From Rhizobium sp. FY34 (GTDB taxonomy: Bacteria > Pseudomonadota > Alphaproteobacteria > Rhizobiales > Rhizobiaceae), in assembly GCF_005222845.1 (NCBI RefSeq), contig NZ_STFZ01000011.1, positions 213,996-277,995 of the forward strand: 64,000 bases of DNA, in the 5' to 3' direction. The translations under genes were made by a program, and so were the position numbers. Every line of letters starts with the position of its first letter. The first letter of the stretch is position 1. The notes below the pieces were generated by a model. The model had not been told where the DNA came from, did not search any database, and saw only the letters and a program-made list of their open reading frames with translations. Of the stretch, positions 1 through 9,152 are shown in pieces.

Positions 1-2
1 CC

Positions 3-1175
3 GGCTTTCTCGGTGCCGGCAAGACGACGCTGCTCAACCATATTCTCGCCAACCGCGATGGGCTTCGGGTTGCGGTCATCGTCAACGATATGAGCGAGGT
101 CAATATCGACGCGGCCCTGGTGCGTGATGGCGGCGCCGACCTGTCGCGCACGCAAGAGCAACTGGTCGAGATGACCAATGGCTGCATCTGCTGCACGCTG
201 CGCGATGACCTGCTGAAGGAAGTGCGCCAACTGGCCGAACAGAAACGCTTCGATTACCTGCTGATCGAATCCACCGGCATTGCCGAGCCCTTGCCGGTGG
301 CCGCCACCTTCGAGTTTCGTGACGAAAACGGCCAGAGCCTGTCGGATATCGCCCGGCTCGACACGATGGTGACCGTGGTGGATGCCGCCCATCTGTTGAA
401 GGATTACGGATCCTCCGATTTCCTCGCAGACCGTGGCGAAACAGCCGGTGAAGGCGATAACCGCACGCTGGTCGATCTTCTGGTCGAGCAGATCGAGTTT
501 GCCGATGTCGTGGTGCTGAACAAAATCTCCAGCGCCAGTGCCGACGAGCTTGCCGCCGCCCGCGCCATCATTGCCGGTCTCAATCCCGACGCACAGATCA
601 TCGAGGCCGATTTCGGCCATGTGCCGGCCCGCTCACTTCTGGGAACCGGGCTTTTTGATTTCGGCAAGGCCGAAACCCATCCACTGTGGTTCAAGGAATT
701 GCACGGTTTTGGCGATCATGTGCCGGAAACCGAGGAATATGGCATTCATTCCTTCGTCTACCGGGCGCGGCGCCCCTTCGATCCGGAAAAGCTGCATCAC
801 TTCATCAACCAGTCCTGGCCCGGCGTCATCCGCGCCAAGGGATTTTTCTGGCTGGCGACCAGGCCCTATCATGTGGGTGAAATTTCGCAGGCCGGCGCCC
901 TGATCCGCACCCAGAAGCTTGGCCTCTGGTGGGCGGCGGTGCCGCGCGAACAGTGGCCGCAGGATGAAAGTTTCCGCAGCGGCCTTGCGCACTATCTCGA
1001 TCCGGTCTGGGGCGACCGTCGCCAGGAAATCGTCTTCATCGGCGCCCAGCCCATGGATGAACACTGGATCCGCAACCAGCTGGATGTCTGTCTGCTGCCG
1101 GACGGAGAATTCAAGCCCGACCGCTGGAGAGACATGCCTGATCCCTTCGTCAGTTGGAGCCAGCGCGCCGCCTGA
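3..1175 (+). CDS. COG0523 (CobW/G3E) GTPase, 5'-truncated
   Basis: This is a G3E-family GTPase, probably a metal chaperone or metal-insertion protein of the CobW/YjiA/ZigA group. The open frame runs in from the left edge, so the start codon lies outside the window. The first visible residues form the Walker A loop (GFLGAGKTT). The family's metal-binding CxCC signature follows (GCICC), then a conserved ESTGIAEP segment and a C-terminal CobW_C-like half; 390 residues are visible. The metal is not readable from sequence. Zinc is the usual guess for CxCC members, and no cobalamin genes are adjacent here. It is followed by a strong hairpin. Confidence 0.93.
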   Translation, partial: GFLGAGKTTLLNHILANRDGLRVAVIVNDMSEVNIDAALVRDGGADLSRTQEQLVEMTNGCICCTLRDDLLKEVRQLAEQKRFDYLLIESTGIAEPLPVAATFEFRDENGQSLSDIARLDTMVTVVDAAHLLKDYGSSDFLADRGETAGEGDNRTLVDLLVEQIEFADVVVLNKISSASADELAAARAIIAGLNPDAQIIEADFGHVPARSLLGTGLFDFGKAETHPLWFKELHGFGDHVPETEEYGIHSFVYRARRPFDPEKLHHFINQSWPGVIRAKGFFWLATRPYHVGEISQAGALIRTQKLGLWWAAVPREQWPQDESFRSGLAHYLDPVWGDRRQEIVFIGAQPMDEHWIRNQLDVCLLPDGEFKPDRWRDMPDPFVSWSQRAA

Positions 1176-1190
1176 GTGCAATGGTAGATG

Positions 1191-1225
1191 AGACAAGGCC
1201 GCCGATGTCCCCGACGGCCTTGTCT
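1191..1225. terminator. hairpin between convergent genes
   Basis: A perfect 11-bp stem (1191-1201 with 1215-1225, arm AGACAAGGCCG) closes a 13-nt loop. It lies directly after the GTPase stop and before the end of the opposing RcnB-like gene. It probably terminates transcription from both sides. The U-tract is weak. Confidence 0.65.
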
Positions 1226-1246
1226 TGTTGCTCTGTTTCCCGTGCT

Positions 1247-1579
1247 TCAGCGGCCGGTTACGATGCTGGAAATCATGCCGCTGGCAGTGCCGATCAGCAG
1301 GAATTGATTGTCGACGCGCACCCACTGGTAGCCACGCGGCGGGGCCTGCAGACGATAGCGCTTGTAATCGCGCACTTCGGCAAGACGCGCACGTTCAGCG
1401 CGCGTCAGCTTGTGGCCCTTGTTCCAGCCCTGCTTCTTGACGACCGTCTTCTTCTCGATCGTCACCGTGCGTTCAACGCTGCGATTGCGGTCCTGATCAT
1501 TACCGCGATGTTCCTGCGCCTGCGCCATCGGCGCAGCAAGAATGGTGGCAGCCATCATCATGGAAACGAATATTTTCAT
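1247..1579 (-). CDS. RcnB-like small periplasmic protein
   Basis: A 110-residue exported protein. The start is ATG 1579, because an SD-like GAGGA lies upstream and the signal peptide begins exactly there (MKIFVSMMMAATILAAP, cleavage near AQA-QEH). The upstream in-frame extension lacks any such features. The mature part is basic and ends in a segment of the type RLQAPPRGYQWVRVDNQFLLI, the hallmark of the RcnB family; E. coli RcnB is a periplasmic protein linked to nickel/cobalt homeostasis. Many alphaproteobacterial members have no tested role, so function is inferred from the domain only. Confidence 0.8.
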   Translation of the reverse strand: MKIFVSMMMAATILAAPMAQAQEHRGNDQDRNRSVERTVTIEKKTVVKKQGWNKGHKLTRAERARLAEVRDYKRYRLQAPPRGYQWVRVDNQFLLIGTASGMISSIVTGR

Positions 1580-1736
1580 CGGGTGTGTCCTCGTGTTTTT
1601 ATATGACACTTGAACACTTATGGCTTGAACAGTGAATGCAGGATGAACCGCTCCATTACCATTTCGCAATGAAATGAGGCGATTGGCACAAGGAGTTCAG
1701 ACGTCGATATAATCTCTTCCCGCAGCGTGAACGGCA

Positions 1737-1759
1737 AAAGCCCGACACATGGCCGGGCT
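1737..1759 (-). terminator. intrinsic terminator of the aldo-keto reductase gene
   Basis: On the minus strand AGCCCG and CGGGCT pair around a short loop and are followed by TTTT. It lies 30 bp past the stop of the upstream minus-strand gene. Confidence 0.6.
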
Positions 1760-1788
1760 CCTGTATGATCAATGCAATCGAAATGCGC

Positions 1789-2832
1789 TTAGCGAGAGGG
1801 ACCTTCGCGCTCGGCCGATTGAGCCCAGAGATTGATATCGGCATCCTTGGCAAAGACTTCGATGTCCGCCAATTCTGCAGGAGTGAAATCCGGGCGGTCC
1901 AAGGCAGCCACGCAATCCACCACCTGTTCGGGGCGGCTTGCGCCGATCAGAGCGGAAGTGACGCGACCACCGCGCAGCACCCAGGCAATCGCCATCTGCG
2001 CCAGCGTCTGGCCACGCTTTTCAGCAATGGCGTTGAGGCCGCGCAGGTTTTCCACATTGCGCTCGTTGAGGAAGGCAGGACGCAGCGACTTGCCCTGTGC
2101 CGCACGGCTATCATCTGGAATGCCACCGAGATATTTCGAGGTGAGCATGCCCTGGGCCAGCGGCGAAAACACGATGGAGCCCATGCCGACATCGTCGAGC
2201 GTATCGAGAAGGCCGTCCTCTTCCACCCAGCGATTGATGATCGAATAGCTGGGCTGGTGGATGACGAGCGGCGTGCCGAGATCCTTCATGATGGCTACGG
2301 CCTCACGCGTGCGCTTGGCATTGTAAGACGAGATGCCGACATAGAGCGCGCGACCGGAGCGCACGATATGGTCCAGCGCACCGCAGGTCTCTTCCAGCGG
2401 CGTATCGGGATCGAAACGGTGCGAATAGAAGATATCGACATAGTCGAGACCCATGCGCTTCAGGCTCTGATCGCAGGATGCGATCAGATATTTGCGGCTG
2501 CCCCATTCGCCGTAAGGGCCCGGCCACATATTGTAGCCGGCCTTGGATGAAATGATCATCTCGTCGCGGTAGCCGGCAAAATCACTCTTCAGAATTTCGC
2601 CGAAAGCGGTTTCGGCGCTGCCGGGCGGCGGGCCGTAATTGTTGGCGAGATCGAAATGGGTAATGCCGAGATCAAACGCCGTGCGGCAGATGGCGCGCTT
2701 GCGCTGGTGTTCGGTGTCTTCTCCGAAATTGTGCCAGAAGCCGAGCGAAATCGCCGGAAGCTTCAGTCCGGTGCGGCCACAGCGGTTATAGGTCATCTTG
2801 GAATAACGGTCGTCAGAAGGCTGCCAGGCCAT
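1789..2832 (-). CDS. yghZ: aldo-keto reductase, YghZ/GprA type
   Basis: A NADPH-dependent aldo-keto reductase of 347 residues, close to the usual length of the AKR14 (E. coli YghZ, L-glyceraldehyde-3-phosphate reductase) group. Visible family features are the N-terminal YNRCGRTGLKLPAISLGFW block, the catalytic region DLANNYGPPPGSAE with the active-site Tyr, and the C-terminal cofactor segment SALIGASRPEQV. In E. coli the enzyme detoxifies methylglyoxal and reduces L-GAP. It stands alone between its own terminator and gnd. The substrate here is inferred from the subfamily. Confidence 0.88.
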   Translation of the reverse strand: MAWQPSDDRYSKMTYNRCGRTGLKLPAISLGFWHNFGEDTEHQRKRAICRTAFDLGITHFDLANNYGPPPGSAETAFGEILKSDFAGYRDEMIISSKAGYNMWPGPYGEWGSRKYLIASCDQSLKRMGLDYVDIFYSHRFDPDTPLEETCGALDHIVRSGRALYVGISSYNAKRTREAVAIMKDLGTPLVIHQPSYSIINRWVEEDGLLDTLDDVGMGSIVFSPLAQGMLTSKYLGGIPDDSRAAQGKSLRPAFLNERNVENLRGLNAIAEKRGQTLAQMAIAWVLRGGRVTSALIGASRPEQVVDCVAALDRPDFTPAELADIEVFAKDADINLWAQSAEREGPSR

Positions 2833-2882
2833 ACGTCTCTCCTCCGTGTCTGTGGCAGGTTTCCGTCTCTCATCTCAGACGG

Positions 2883-2913
2883 AAAAAGCCGTGCGCAATT
2901 TTTCGCGCACGGC
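2883..2913 (-). terminator. intrinsic terminator of gnd
   Basis: A perfect 9-bp stem (GCCGTGCGC, 2888-2896 with 2905-2913) is followed on the minus strand by TTTTT. It lies about 55 bp beyond the gnd stop. Confidence 0.8.
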
Positions 2914-2967
2914 AGATCTAGGTGCGGGAACAGGAAAAACCACCCTGCCCGAGCAAAGCTTTTATTC

Positions 2968-4398
2968 TCAGGCGTTCAGCCCGCTGCCCCAGGGGCCGTG
3001 CGGCTTGTCCACGCCGTCGATACGCTCGAAACCATGCGCACCGAAGAAATCGCGCTGCGCCTGGATGAGGTTGGCCGTGCCACGCCCACGACGATAGCTG
3101 TCGAAATAGGCCAGCGCCGAAGACAAAGCCGGAACCGGCAGGCCCGACATCACGGCGGTGGAGACGACGCGGCGAAGCGCGCTATCGGTTTCCTTGACCA
3201 TAGCGGCAAAGGCCGGCGTGACGATCAGGTTGGCGATATCCGGGTCCTTGGTGAAGGCCGAGGTGATCTCGTCGAGGAATTCCGAACGGATGATGCAGCC
3301 GGCGCGCCAGATCTTGGCAATCACCGGCATTGGAAGGTTCCAGCCATACTCCTTGGAGGCAGCCGCCATCACGGCAAAGCCTTGCGCATAGGCGCCGATC
3401 TTGGCGGCAAGCAGCGCATTCTCCAGATCATCGAGGAAAGCCATGCCGTCAATGCCGGGCATGGCAACCGTCTGCGGCAGACCAAGGATCTGTTCGGCAG
3501 CAACGCGCTCCACCTTCTGCGAAGACAGAATGCGACCGGCAACAGCCGCCTCAATGCCGGTTGCGGCAATGCCCAGATTCTGCGCCTCGATAACCGACCA
3601 TTTGCCGGTGCCCTTCTGGCCGGCACGGTCGACGATTACATCCACCATCGGCTGACCCGTGATCGGATCGGTGGCAGCGAGAACCTTTTCGGTGATCTCG
3701 ATCAGGTAGGAATTCAGCCGGCCCTTGTTCCATCGCCCAAACACCTGGGAGATTTCCGAGGCCGACAGCTTCATTCCGTCGCGCAGGATGCCGTAGATTT
3801 CGGCGATCATCTGCATGTCGGCATATTCGATACCGTTGTGAATGGTCTTGACGAAATGGCCGGCGCCGTCATTGCCGAGCCAGGCAACGCAGGGCTCATC
3901 GTGATACTTGGCGGAGATGGAGGTCAGCACGCTTTCGACGCGCTTCCAGCTGTCTTCCGTACCGCCGACCATGATGGAGGGACCGTGACGGGCACCCTCT
4001 TCGCCGCCCGATACGCCCATGCCGATAAAGGTCAGCGGGCTGTCCTTCAGCGTGTCGAAACGGCGCATCGTGTCGCGGAAATTGGCATTGCCGGCATCGA
4101 TCATGATATCGCCAGCCGACAGATAGGGCTTCAGCAGTTCCATCTGCTGATCGACCGGCTCACCGGCCTTGATCATGATGATGATCGGGCGTGGCGGGCG
4201 GATAGCGGCGACGAAGTCTTCCAGCGTCTCGCAGGGAATGATCTGGCTTTGCAGGCTGCCGGCTTCGGCGAAGAATTTGCGGGTTGCCTCGGGGCTGCGA
4301 TTGAAAACGGCAATCTTGTTGCCTTTTTCCGCTATGTTCAACGCGAGGTTGGACCCCATGACGCCAAGACCGATGAGGCCGATTTCTGCCTGTTCCAC
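2968..4398 (-). CDS. gnd: 6-phosphogluconate dehydrogenase, decarboxylating
   Basis: Gnd oxidises and decarboxylates 6-phosphogluconate to ribulose 5-phosphate with NADP+ in the oxidative pentose phosphate pathway (cytosol). The Rossmann motif IGLIGLGVMGSNLALN is at the N terminus, and the catalytic stretch with GxGHFVK (GAGHFVKTIHNGIEY) is intact. I place the start at GTG 4398 rather than the upstream in-frame ATG 4437. GTG has a GGAG box 8 nt upstream and yields the usual (M)EQAEIGLIGLG start and a normal length of 476 residues. It is followed by its own terminator. Confidence 0.96.
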   Translation of the reverse strand: MEQAEIGLIGLGVMGSNLALNIAEKGNKIAVFNRSPEATRKFFAEAGSLQSQIIPCETLEDFVAAIRPPRPIIIMIKAGEPVDQQMELLKPYLSAGDIMIDAGNANFRDTMRRFDTLKDSPLTFIGMGVSGGEEGARHGPSIMVGGTEDSWKRVESVLTSISAKYHDEPCVAWLGNDGAGHFVKTIHNGIEYADMQMIAEIYGILRDGMKLSASEISQVFGRWNKGRLNSYLIEITEKVLAATDPITGQPMVDVIVDRAGQKGTGKWSVIEAQNLGIAATGIEAAVAGRILSSQKVERVAAEQILGLPQTVAMPGIDGMAFLDDLENALLAAKIGAYAQGFAVMAAASKEYGWNLPMPVIAKIWRAGCIIRSEFLDEITSAFTKDPDIANLIVTPAFAAMVKETDSALRRVVSTAVMSGLPVPALSSALAYFDSYRRGRGTANLIQAQRDFFGAHGFERIDGVDKPHGPWGSGLNA

Positions 4399-4554
4399 GG
4401 AACTATCTCCACTACGATTGGGAGGCTGTTTTGGCATTCAACGTGACGGACGGCAAGGCCAAGGCCTCGTAAACCGATTAAATTTATCTCATGTCAGCAA
4501 GTTATGATGCTAATATAATCAGCAGGATGCATATACAGAGCAGGCAGGCAAAGG

Positions 4555-5484
4555 CTAGAGATAGCGCTTAATGTGCCAGCGGTCGTGATACCAGAGCCAT
4601 TGCTCGGGGTTCTCGCGCACCCAGCTCTCCACCTTGTCGTTCAGAAGCTGGCCCGTCGCCTGCACATCGACAGCGCCCTTTTCATTGCGCGGAATGTCGA
4701 TCTTCGGTTCGATCTCCAGCCGATAACGGTTATCGGGCAGACGGATGCAGCGCGCCGGATAGACTTCGCAGTCGAACTGGCGCACGAGCTTGGCGAGCAG
4801 CGGATTGGTCTGCACCGGATTGCCGAAGAAATTCGTGGAAAGCCCCTTGCGGAACTTCTGGTCGACCAGCACGCCGATGCCCTGCCCTGCCTCCAGCTGC
4901 CGTGCCAGCGCAATGGAAGACCCTGCATGCGAGGGCACAAGCTTGCCCATGCGCGCGGCGCGGAAGGAGAACACCTTTTCGGCAATATAGGGATTGTTCG
5001 GCGGGCGAAACATCACTGTGACATTGAGGCCAAAGGCATTGCCGGCCACCGGCAGCAGTTCGAAATTGCCCGTATGGGCGGTAAACACGATGAAGGGACG
5101 CGGATTGTCACGCAGGTCGAGAAAGATCGGAATGCCGGAGACTTCGATACGGCCCGGCGTCTCGCGCTGCGGGTCGAAATCGAACAGCTGGTCGAGAAAC
5201 ACATATTCCGCCGCAAGCCGGCCCATATGGCCCCAACTGGCCATGGCAATGGCTTCTCGCTCGGCCTCGGATTTTTCCGGATAGGCGTTTTTCAGATTGA
5301 CGAGCATCAGCCTGTGCCGGCCAAGCCGCGGGCCGATCTGACGCATTAGCCAATCGGCAAAGCGGATGGCGGGATCTGCGGGAAACAGCTTCAGAAGATT
5401 GAGGAAGGAAAAGGCAAGCTGCGCCACCAGCCATTGCTGGAACTGGCGCGCCTTCAGGACAATCCTCGTCAACAGCATCTTCAA
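4555..5484 (-). CDS. lpxXL: lipid A very-long-chain fatty acyltransferase LpxXL
   Basis: An LpxL/HtrB-family acyltransferase of 309 residues. It has the HTGNFE motif (HX4E catalytic pair) and an N-terminal hydrophobic segment that would hold it at the inner membrane. In Rhizobium and Sinorhizobium, LpxXL transfers the 27-hydroxyoctacosanoate chain from AcpXL to lipid A. It is the last gene of the acpXL operon and begins 4 nt after the adh2XL stop, so it is almost certainly co-transcribed. The gene order matches the known rhizobial cluster, which makes this call firmer than sequence similarity alone. Confidence 0.93.
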   Translation of the reverse strand: MKMLLTRIVLKARQFQQWLVAQLAFSFLNLLKLFPADPAIRFADWLMRQIGPRLGRHRLMLVNLKNAYPEKSEAEREAIAMASWGHMGRLAAEYVFLDQLFDFDPQRETPGRIEVSGIPIFLDLRDNPRPFIVFTAHTGNFELLPVAGNAFGLNVTVMFRPPNNPYIAEKVFSFRAARMGKLVPSHAGSSIALARQLEAGQGIGVLVDQKFRKGLSTNFFGNPVQTNPLLAKLVRQFDCEVYPARCIRLPDNRYRLEIEPKIDIPRNEKGAVDVQATGQLLNDKVESWVRENPEQWLWYHDRWHIKRYL

Positions 5485-5488
5485 GGGA

Positions 5489-6517
5489 TCAATCCATCTT
5501 CAGGATGATCTTGCCGAAGATCTGCCGGCTCTCCATGCGCTCCAGCGCCTTGTCGATCTCACCGAAGGACACTTGCGTATCGATGACCGGATGCACGATG
5601 CCACGCGCCATCTTCTGCATGGCATTGGCCATGTTTTCCATGCGACAGCCAAAGGAACCGAGCAGTTTCAGCTGCTGCTGGAACAGCATCATCAGGTTGA
5701 CATCCGTAGAAACACCCGAGGTCGAGCCGCAGGTGACCAGACGCCCGCCACGCTTCAGGCAGAACATCGAGGCGGCAAACGTATCCTTGCCGACATGTTC
5801 GAAGACGACATCGACGCCCTTCTTCTTGGTCAGCTTGCGCACCACGCCTTCGAAACGGTCGGTGCGGTAATTGATGACATGATCGGCGCCGAGCGCCTTG
5901 GCCTTCTCGATCTTGTCGTCGGAGCCGACGGTGGTGATCACCGTGCAGCCCATCTTCTTGGCCAGCTGGATGGCAGCCGAGCCGATACCGGAGCCGCCGG
6001 CATGCACGAGAATGGTCTCGCCGGGCTCAAGCTTGGCATTGTCAAACAGCATATGTTCCACGGTGCCGAAGGTGACCGGCGCAAGCGCCGCCGCCACCGC
6101 ATCGACACCGGGTGGAGCCGGTACGAGCTGGCGGGCGGGAATGTTGATCTTTTCCTGGGCAAAGCCGTCCAGATGGAAGCCATGCACACCGGCGACATTT
6201 TCGCACAGGTTATCACGGCCCTCGCGGCAGGCCTTGCAGAGGCCGCAGGTGCGCGCTCCATAGACGGAGACCAATTGGCCGGGCAGAACATTGGAGACGC
6301 CCGCACCGATGGCTTCCACGACGCCAGAGGCTTCCGCACCGATGGTGAGCGGCATCTTGCGCTTGGCAAAGGCCATGCCGCGCCAGCCCCAGACATCAAT
6401 ATGGTTGAGGGCCACGGCCTTGACGCGCAGCGTCACTTCACCGGGTGCCGGCGCATCCGGTTCCGGAACATCGACCGCTTCGAGCCGGCGATCATCGATG
6501 AGTTGCAAAGCGCGCAT
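5489..6517 (-). CDS. adh2XL: zinc-type alcohol dehydrogenase of the VLCFA cluster
   Basis: A medium-chain dehydrogenase/reductase of 342 residues. Four clustered cysteines (TCGLCKACREGRDNLC) would bind the structural zinc, and HAGGSGIG is the nucleotide-binding glycine motif. In the rhizobial acpXL cluster this gene sits between fabF1XL and lpxXL. It has been proposed to act in synthesis of the 27-hydroxylated C28 acyl chain, possibly as an enoyl-reductase-like enzyme, but its exact reaction is not fixed. It is transcribed with lpxXL (4-nt gap). Family confidence is high; substrate confidence is moderate. Confidence 0.88.
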   Translation of the reverse strand: MRALQLIDDRRLEAVDVPEPDAPAPGEVTLRVKAVALNHIDVWGWRGMAFAKRKMPLTIGAEASGVVEAIGAGVSNVLPGQLVSVYGARTCGLCKACREGRDNLCENVAGVHGFHLDGFAQEKINIPARQLVPAPPGVDAVAAALAPVTFGTVEHMLFDNAKLEPGETILVHAGGSGIGSAAIQLAKKMGCTVITTVGSDDKIEKAKALGADHVINYRTDRFEGVVRKLTKKKGVDVVFEHVGKDTFAASMFCLKRGGRLVTCGSTSGVSTDVNLMMLFQQQLKLLGSFGCRMENMANAMQKMARGIVHPVIDTQVSFGEIDKALERMESRQIFGKIILKMD

Positions 6518-6584
6518 GAGACTATTCCTCCGCCCGAGGGCGTCAAAAGATCGTGGTGTGGTAGAACGGATGTGGAGCCGGCTT

Positions 6585-7874
6585 TTAGGCCGGCTCGACC
6601 GTCATGACAAGACTGGCATTCTGGCCGCCGAAGCCAAAGGAATTGGACAGCACGGCCGAAACCTGCTGGTCGCGCTTCACATGCGGCACAACATCTAGCA
6701 CGATGGCCGGGTCCGGGTTGACGTAGTTGATCGTCGGCGGCAGCGTGCCGGTCCGCATGGTCTGGATCGAGAACACCGCTTCGACGGCGCCGGCCGCCGT
6801 TAGCGTATGACCGATCATCGACTTGTTGGACGAGCAGGGAATGCCGTCCTTCAACCGATCGCCAAAGACAGACAGCATGGCGCCATATTCCATCTTGTCA
6901 TTTTCCGGCGTCGAGGTGCCATGCGCATTGATATAGCCGATCTGGCCTTCATCAAGGCCGGCATCTTCGAGTGCAGCGCGGATCGTGGCAATCGCCGGGC
7001 CACCATCCGGCGAGGAGCGCGTGCGGTGGAAGTGATCGGCCTTTTCGCCGCAGCCCTTAAGGATGCCGAGCACTTTTGCGCCACGCGCAACAGCCGATTC
7101 AAGCGATTCCAGCACCAGAGTTGCCGCACCTTCGGCAATCACGAAGCCGTCTCGTTCCTTGCTGAAGGGCTTGGAGGCTTTTTCCGGCGGGTCATTCTGG
7201 GTGGACAGTGCCGAGAGCAACGAGAAGCGGATCAGCGCTTCGGCCGAAACGGAACCGTCGGTCGCAACCGTCAGCGCACGGTCTGTGCGTCCCTGACGGA
7301 TCGCCTCGACGCCGAGCTGAATGGCAGTAGCACCCGAAGCGCAGGCTGTCGACAGCGTCACGGGTAGACCACGCGTGCCGAACATGTCGGACAGGCGCTC
7401 GGAAATGGAACCGAACTGTGCCGCTTCCAGGAAGACCGGATCGGGACGTTCGCGCATGGCGGCGAGGAACCGGTCATAGGCATCGCCCTCAACCTTGGCT
7501 GGAGGCGCACGATCGGCAAGCTCGAATCGGGCGCTCCATTCAGGCTCGACGGGTGGGGCGGCCAGAAACAGCGGGCCGGCGAAATCGCCGGAAAGACCGG
7601 CCTGCGCCAGTGCCTCGCGCGTCGTTTCGCGCGCAAAGGCAAAGGAACGCTCGACGGAATTGGGATGCGGAACCGAGATGAAATCCACCGTGCCGCAAAT
7701 GCGAGTGGAAAGCCCATCGGTCGGAAAGCGGGTGATCTTGTGGATGCCCGAGATGCCGGATGTGAGCGCTGCCCAGTTATCGGCAAGCCCCTGGCCCAGC
7801 GAGGTGAGGACACCCATGCCGGTGACGGCGACGATCGGGCGACCCAGATGATCTTTGAAAGCTTTACTGTTCAT
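6585..7874 (-). CDS. fabF1XL: beta-ketoacyl-ACP synthase II, catalytic (FabF1XL)
   Basis: A KAS II-type condensing enzyme of 429 residues. The full Cys-His-His triad is visible: STACASG for the nucleophile, NAHGTSTPEND, and MIGHTLTAAGAVE. It elongates the acyl chain on AcpXL toward the C28 acid of lipid A. It starts 10 nt after the fabF2XL stop. Because fabF2XL lacks the nucleophile, this subunit should supply all condensation chemistry if the two form a heterodimer, as in polyketide KS/chain-length-factor pairs (inference). Confidence 0.93.
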   Translation of the reverse strand: MNSKAFKDHLGRPIVAVTGMGVLTSLGQGLADNWAALTSGISGIHKITRFPTDGLSTRICGTVDFISVPHPNSVERSFAFARETTREALAQAGLSGDFAGPLFLAAPPVEPEWSARFELADRAPPAKVEGDAYDRFLAAMRERPDPVFLEAAQFGSISERLSDMFGTRGLPVTLSTACASGATAIQLGVEAIRQGRTDRALTVATDGSVSAEALIRFSLLSALSTQNDPPEKASKPFSKERDGFVIAEGAATLVLESLESAVARGAKVLGILKGCGEKADHFHRTRSSPDGGPAIATIRAALEDAGLDEGQIGYINAHGTSTPENDKMEYGAMLSVFGDRLKDGIPCSSNKSMIGHTLTAAGAVEAVFSIQTMRTGTLPPTINYVNPDPAIVLDVVPHVKRDQQVSAVLSNSFGFGGQNASLVMTVEPA

Positions 7875-7884
7875 GATGCTCTCC

Positions 7885-9090
7885 TCAGCCGTTTGCCGAC
7901 AGGACGGCGAGACCTTCGCCGCGCAGATAGCCGACCGTCGTCACGACCGCATGCGTCACGCCATGGGTCATGGGCTTTTCGTGTTCGGCATCGAAGGCCG
8001 GCACATGCGCCTGGGCGTCAAGGGCAAGCGCTGCAAGCGCCAGACCGAGCGGAAACTGTGCTTCCATCGCATGGCCCGTCACGCCGCCATAACCGCGGAT
8101 GGCAGCGCCTGGAAACTCAACCTCGAGCGCTGCCCTTTCGCGGGCTGCCAGATCGACGACGCCGCTAGAGCCAGAAAACACCACCAGATCGCCAGGCGAA
8201 ACTTCGGATGCAAGGTTCGACATGCGGCCAAGCCGCGTCTCGAGTCCACGATCCTCGCGGCTGCCGCGATCGCCCTCGATCGCGCCGATCGTTGCATAGA
8301 TATGCGCGCCACGCGCTTCGGCATGGGTGCGGCTCTCCATGACGAGGAAGGCGCCGACAGAGCCCATCATCATGCCGCCACCGTTTTCGATGGCGCGCGA
8401 CCAGAGAGGATGCCAGTCACCCGTGGCATGGGCACGGATGCCCTCGACCAAAAGGATGATATCGGCGCGTTCCGCGACAAAGGCGCCGCCAACCAGCGAA
8501 TGGCTGGACTGCCCAGCCTTGATGCGGTGATAGGCGGTCTCGACGGCGGAAATGCCGGCCGCTTCCTCGCCCATGAACGTGCGCGAGGAGCCCGTGACCT
8601 TGTGCACGATGGAAATATTGCCGGCCATCAGATTGGAAAGCTGTGCGAGAAACAGCGTCGGGCGCAGCTCGGTCGTCAGCTTTTCATTGAGCAGCTGTTC
8701 GCGGTCATTGCGCTTCAGTGCTTCATCGACGATCAACGAATCAACCTTGATATCGCGCTCGCCGCCACCGGCCGCAACGATCATGTCCATGCTGCCGCAG
8801 GCTTCGGCATCGTCCTTCAGACCCGCATCGTCCAGCGCAAGGCCGGCGGCAAACACGCCCAGACGCTGCCAGTTTTCCATCTGGCGCTGGTCGCCACGCT
8901 TGGCGATCTGCTGTGACCAGTCGATTTCCGGCATGGGGTGAACGGGATAGGGCTGGAAGCGGGTGGTCTCGACCGGCGGCTTGCCCACGTCCGCGCCCGT
9001 CAGAAGCGCGATATGCGGCTCTTTGCCGACGCCCTGGCACGTGACGATACCGACACCGGTAATCACGACATCATTGTCTGAACTGCTCAT
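7885..9090 (-). CDS. fabF2XL: ketosynthase-like FabF2XL lacking the active-site Cys
   Basis: A 401-residue thiolase-fold protein paired with fabF1XL. ATG 9090 gives the canonical MSSSDNDVVITGVGIVT start; the longer frame adds 22 unrelated residues. Where catalytic enzymes have TACASG, this one has VTGSSRTFMGEEAAG, so the nucleophilic Cys is absent. The second-His region is also diverged (GGVTGHAMEAQ). This resembles a chain-length factor. Its likely job is to pair with FabF1XL and set the very long product length. The operon position is conserved in rhizobia. Confidence 0.9.
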   Translation of the reverse strand: MSSSDNDVVITGVGIVTCQGVGKEPHIALLTGADVGKPPVETTRFQPYPVHPMPEIDWSQQIAKRGDQRQMENWQRLGVFAAGLALDDAGLKDDAEACGSMDMIVAAGGGERDIKVDSLIVDEALKRNDREQLLNEKLTTELRPTLFLAQLSNLMAGNISIVHKVTGSSRTFMGEEAAGISAVETAYHRIKAGQSSHSLVGGAFVAERADIILLVEGIRAHATGDWHPLWSRAIENGGGMMMGSVGAFLVMESRTHAEARGAHIYATIGAIEGDRGSREDRGLETRLGRMSNLASEVSPGDLVVFSGSSGVVDLAARERAALEVEFPGAAIRGYGGVTGHAMEAQFPLGLALAALALDAQAHVPAFDAEHEKPMTHGVTHAVVTTVGYLRGEGLAVLSANG

Positions 9091-9152
9091 CGTGAGGTCA
9101 ATCCTTCTTGCACGCCAGCACTCTTGCATGCCGGCCGACCTGCCTGCCGGTG

